Part shown: positions 4,601 through 5,867 of the stretch, in pieces | Position numbering within the stretch: the stretch's first letter is position 1 | How the letters are laid out: every line of letters starts with the position of its first letter | Assembly: GCA_023397245.1 (NCBI GenBank) | Contig: JAEWUH010000179.1 | Location: 1-5,867 of the forward strand | Reading direction: 5' to 3' | DNA from: Bacillota bacterium | GTDB lineage: Bacteria > Bacillota > Clostridia > Oscillospirales > Acutalibacteraceae | DNA: 5,867 bases | Notes under the pieces: model-generated | Told to the model about the DNA's origin: nothing | What the model saw: the letters and a program-made list of their open reading frames with translations, nothing else | Database searches by the model: none | Program-made: the position numbers and the translations under genes

Positions 4601-5416
4601 TTATAATTCTGCCCGGTATATTTTTCGGTATTCCGTAGGGGTCTGCCCTGTCTGTTTTAAAAAGCAGGAAGAAAAATGCGACGTGCTGCCGAAACCGCAG
4701 TTCAATGAAATCTCTGTTATATTCTTATCGCTGCCGCTGAGAAACTTTTTTGCTTTTTCAATTCGTACCTTAATCAGATATTCCATCGGAGAAATTCCCG
4801 TCTCCCTTTTAAATACTCTCATAAAGTGCGACTCCGACATATTCGCCGTTTCCGCAAGAGACGAAACCGTTAATTTATTTCCGAAGTTCTGATGGATATA
4901 CTGTTCCGTTTTTTCAATTTGATAAACACTTGATACCGGCTCCGCGCTACCTTCAATATGAAGCAGATTTCTTATAAGCTTATGGGTGATAATCAAGGAC
5001 AGGCTTTGAAGGACTTGTCCCGAATTACCGATATTGTTTTCGTATTCAAAAATGAACTGCTTCAAATAAAACATAATCTCACTGCTCACCAGAAACTGTT
5101 TCCAGAATAACTCGGGCGGCTTGGTGCTTGTATAGGAATCATATGCATCATCAAAATAATCTTTTTCTATCATGATCGCATAATATCGCTTAAAAAAATC
5201 TTCTTTATTTTCCTGATGTGGAATGCCGGGCGATAAGACAACGGCCAGATAGTAATTTTCAGGGATCTCCGTTCCTTGTTCCACAATACAGTGTTCCGGC
5301 GCTACAAACAGATTAAACATATAAGAAGGATGAACATGCCGGGGAGTGATGGCATAATTACAGAAACCTATGCTGGGTACAAAGATTCCAAGGTCCTCCG
5401 AAACAGAGCAATCCAC
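4601..5416 (-). CDS. AraC-family transcriptional regulator
   Basis: The protein has 271 residues from the earliest conventional start (GTG at 5416). Residues 1 to about 100 form a cupin-like ligand-sensing domain (RHVHPSY with His27 and His29; PGIPHQE with His67). A helical linker follows (about 103-160), then the AraC/XylS DNA-binding domain with two helix-turn-helix units: LTVSSLAETANMSESHF (182-198) and ITEISLNCGFGSTSHFSSCF (233-252). The family ending TGQTPTEYRK (256-265) is intact. The regulator probably responds to a small molecule. No ribosome binding site precedes the GTG, and the same frame stays open with protein-like content for 22 codons further (to 5482), where there is no ATG, GTG or TTG. 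The true N-terminus is therefore probably longer. The end of the gene has no terminator before the PPOX-family gene, which may be its target or operon partner. Confidence 0.92.
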   Translation of the reverse strand: MDCSVSEDLGIFVPSIGFCNYAITPRHVHPSYMFNLFVAPEHCIVEQGTEIPENYYLAVVLSPGIPHQENKEDFFKRYYAIMIEKDYFDDAYDSYTSTKPPELFWKQFLVSSEIMFYLKQFIFEYENNIGNSGQVLQSLSLIITHKLIRNLLHIEGSAEPVSSVYQIEKTEQYIHQNFGNKLTVSSLAETANMSESHFMRVFKRETGISPMEYLIKVRIEKAKKFLSGSDKNITEISLNCGFGSTSHFSSCFLKQTGQTPTEYRKIYRAEL

Positions 5417-5483
5417 ATATTTTAAATCTTCTGCGCTTGCATTCCCGACAAGCTTCTGAATTTGATCGATGTCTTTCGTGATT

Positions 5484-5521
5484 TCACCTTCAGTCCTTCG
5501 GCAGGCAACATTTTTATTATA
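5484..5521 (-). promoter_or_regulatory. Promoter -10 box and ribosome binding site of the AraC-type gene
   Basis: A perfect TATAAT on the minus strand (5521-5516) places a start near 5509, with a weak TTCCCC-like -35 about 18 bp further upstream. The only Shine-Dalgarno in the leader is AAGGTGA (5490-5484). It points to translation starting around 5482-5477, where the codons are ATC and ACG rather than ATG. Confidence 0.4.
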
Positions 5522-5585
5522 ATTATTACATCACATATTGGGGAAAAAGTAAATTGCTATGCGAAAATATGTTATTTTAACCCAG

Positions 5586-5674
5586 AAAAGGGCGGCTTGA
5601 CGCTGCCCCTTCGGTTCCCATTTTAGGTTTCACCCCAACCATTGGCAGAGGACCTAAATTTTCAGTTTATTATA
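5586..5674 (-). ncRNA. Hairpin-rich non-coding element, possible small RNA or mobile-element relic
   Basis: Read on the minus strand, a TATAAT (5674-5669) precedes a nested hairpin: outer arms TTTAGGT/ACCTAAA (5622-5628 with 5652-5658) and inner arms CCAA/TTGG (5635-5638 with 5642-5645). A second hairpin then pairs AAGGG and CGGC (5588-5596) with GCTG and CCCTT (5602-5611) and ends in TTTTC, which resembles a weak terminator. This could be an RNA of about 80 nt, or the remnant end of an insertion element. No match to a named RNA family can be asserted. Confidence 0.3.
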
Positions 5675-5696
5675 GAGCCATTATACTCATCGCTAG

Positions 5697-5735
5697 AGCT
5701 TTCGGAACTCCCGGCATAGCCGGGTAGCTTTCGGA
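5697..5735. repeat. Direct repeat flanking a perfect GC-rich hairpin
   Basis: AGCTTTCGGA occurs at 5697-5706 and again at 5726-5735. Between the copies is the perfect 6-bp hairpin CCCGGC-ATA-GCCGGG (5710-5724). There is no U-run next to the hairpin on either strand, so it is not an ordinary terminator. Confidence 0.6.
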
Positions 5736-5742
5736 CAACAAC

Positions 5743-5776
5743 AAAAAACCACCTGTTTTTCAACAAGTGGTTTTTT
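5743..5776 (-). terminator. Terminator directly behind tRNA-Asn
   Basis: AAAAAACCAC (5743-5752) pairs with GTGGTTTTTT (5767-5776), and inner TGTT/AACA segments lengthen the stem around a short loop. On the minus strand it ends GGTTTTTTG. It starts at the base after the tRNA CCA end, so transcription of the tRNA stops here. Confidence 0.88.
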
Positions 5777-5852
5777 TGGCTCCCCAAGTTGGACTCGAAC
5801 CAACGACCCTGCGGTTAACAGCCGCATGCTCTACCGGCTGAGCTATTGAGGA
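5777..5852 (-). tRNA. tRNA-Asn (anticodon GUU)
   Basis: The 76-nt sequence folds into a complete cloverleaf: acceptor TCCTCAA with TTGGGGA, D stem GCTC/GAGC, anticodon stem TGCGG/CCGCA with loop CTGTTAA (anticodon GTT, bases 5819-5817), variable loop GGGTC, and T stem GTTGG/CCAAC with loop TTCGAGT. The discriminator is G and the terminal CCA is encoded. It is followed at once by a terminator; the 15 bases upstream show no other gene, so whether it ends a tRNA cluster is not visible. tRNA-Asn 3' ends are common integration sites, but no second copy of the end is in this window. Confidence 0.98.
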
Positions 5853-5867
5853 ATATTCGTGTTGGCG

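Larger units (their letters stand above)
5417..5776. other. Region between the AraC-type gene and tRNA-Asn
   Basis: The 5417-5482 part looks like the N-terminal coding end of the AraC-type gene. Next come its ribosome binding site (AAGGTGA, 5490-5484) and a TATAAT box (5521-5516) with a weak -35. The 5586-5742 part is non-coding and hairpin-rich, with every minus frame soon closed by stops. It is followed by the tRNA terminator. No complete gene is seen. Confidence 0.55.

Noticed and set aside
4488..4892. 134-codon + strand frame across the AraC/PPOX junction
   Set aside because: It is antisense to two recognised genes and their promoter, and has no ribosome binding site or family resemblance.
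5590..5667. Minus-strand frame of about 29 codons ending near 5578, considered as the C-terminal fragment of a TnpB-type transposase
   Set aside because: No zinc-finger or catalytic motif is visible, the frame is closed upstream by two stops, and two other frames look equally protein-like; it is not evidence for a pseudogene.
5777..5852. tRNA-Asn as an attachment site for an integrated element
   Set aside because: No direct repeat of the tRNA 3' end and no integrase gene occur in the window.

Overview
The window looks like chromosomal DNA from a spore-forming, low-to-moderate GC Gram-positive bacterium of the class Clostridia. Three things suggest this: strong AGGAGG-type ribosome binding sites with frequent GTG/TTG starts, a SpoIIQ-type M23 protein behind a sigma-F-like promoter, and a Firmicutes-type LexA. 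An Oscillospirales-like (Ruminococcaceae-type) host is my impression from protein flavour only, not a demonstrated placement.

Layout, left to right. Positions 1-115 hold what looks like the promoter of a leftward gene outside the window, with a Fur-like palindrome over its -10 box. A leftward Usp-like gene (171-608) follows, with its own terminator and a probable promoter with a long leader. Next is leftward spoIIQ (930-1649). Between spoIIQ and the rightward lexA (1997-2581) lies a 347-bp divergent region holding a sigma-F-like promoter inside a 9-bp inverted repeat, a leftward terminator that belongs to no visible gene (read here as the end of a small RNA), and the lexA promoter with a LexA-box-like palindrome.

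Right of lexA, a bidirectional terminator separates it from a leftward two-gene operon: mtnN (5'-methylthioadenosine/S-adenosylhomocysteine nucleosidase, 3294-3986) followed 12 bp later by a metal-dependent cyclase-family hydrolase (2703-3281). Then come a leftward PPOX/FMN-binding-fold protein (about 4091-4519) and, upstream on the same strand, an AraC-family regulator (4601-5416, with coding character reaching about 5482 but no ordinary start codon there). The right end carries a structured non-coding stretch (about 5586-5742) and a leftward tRNA-Asn(GUU) with encoded CCA and its own terminator (5743-5852). Only lexA is on the + strand.

The genes are mostly independent housekeeping or stress units: SOS control (lexA), sporulation engulfment (spoIIQ), S-adenosylmethionine by-product recycling (mtnN) and a possible AraC-PPOX regulator-target pair. 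The most interesting unexplained material is non-coding: the putative C-rich small RNA between spoIIQ and lexA, the promoter/inverted-repeat arrangement in front of spoIIQ, the missing start codon of the AraC gene, and the hairpin-rich stretch next to tRNA-Asn. No CRISPR array, intact transposase or complete prophage gene is present.
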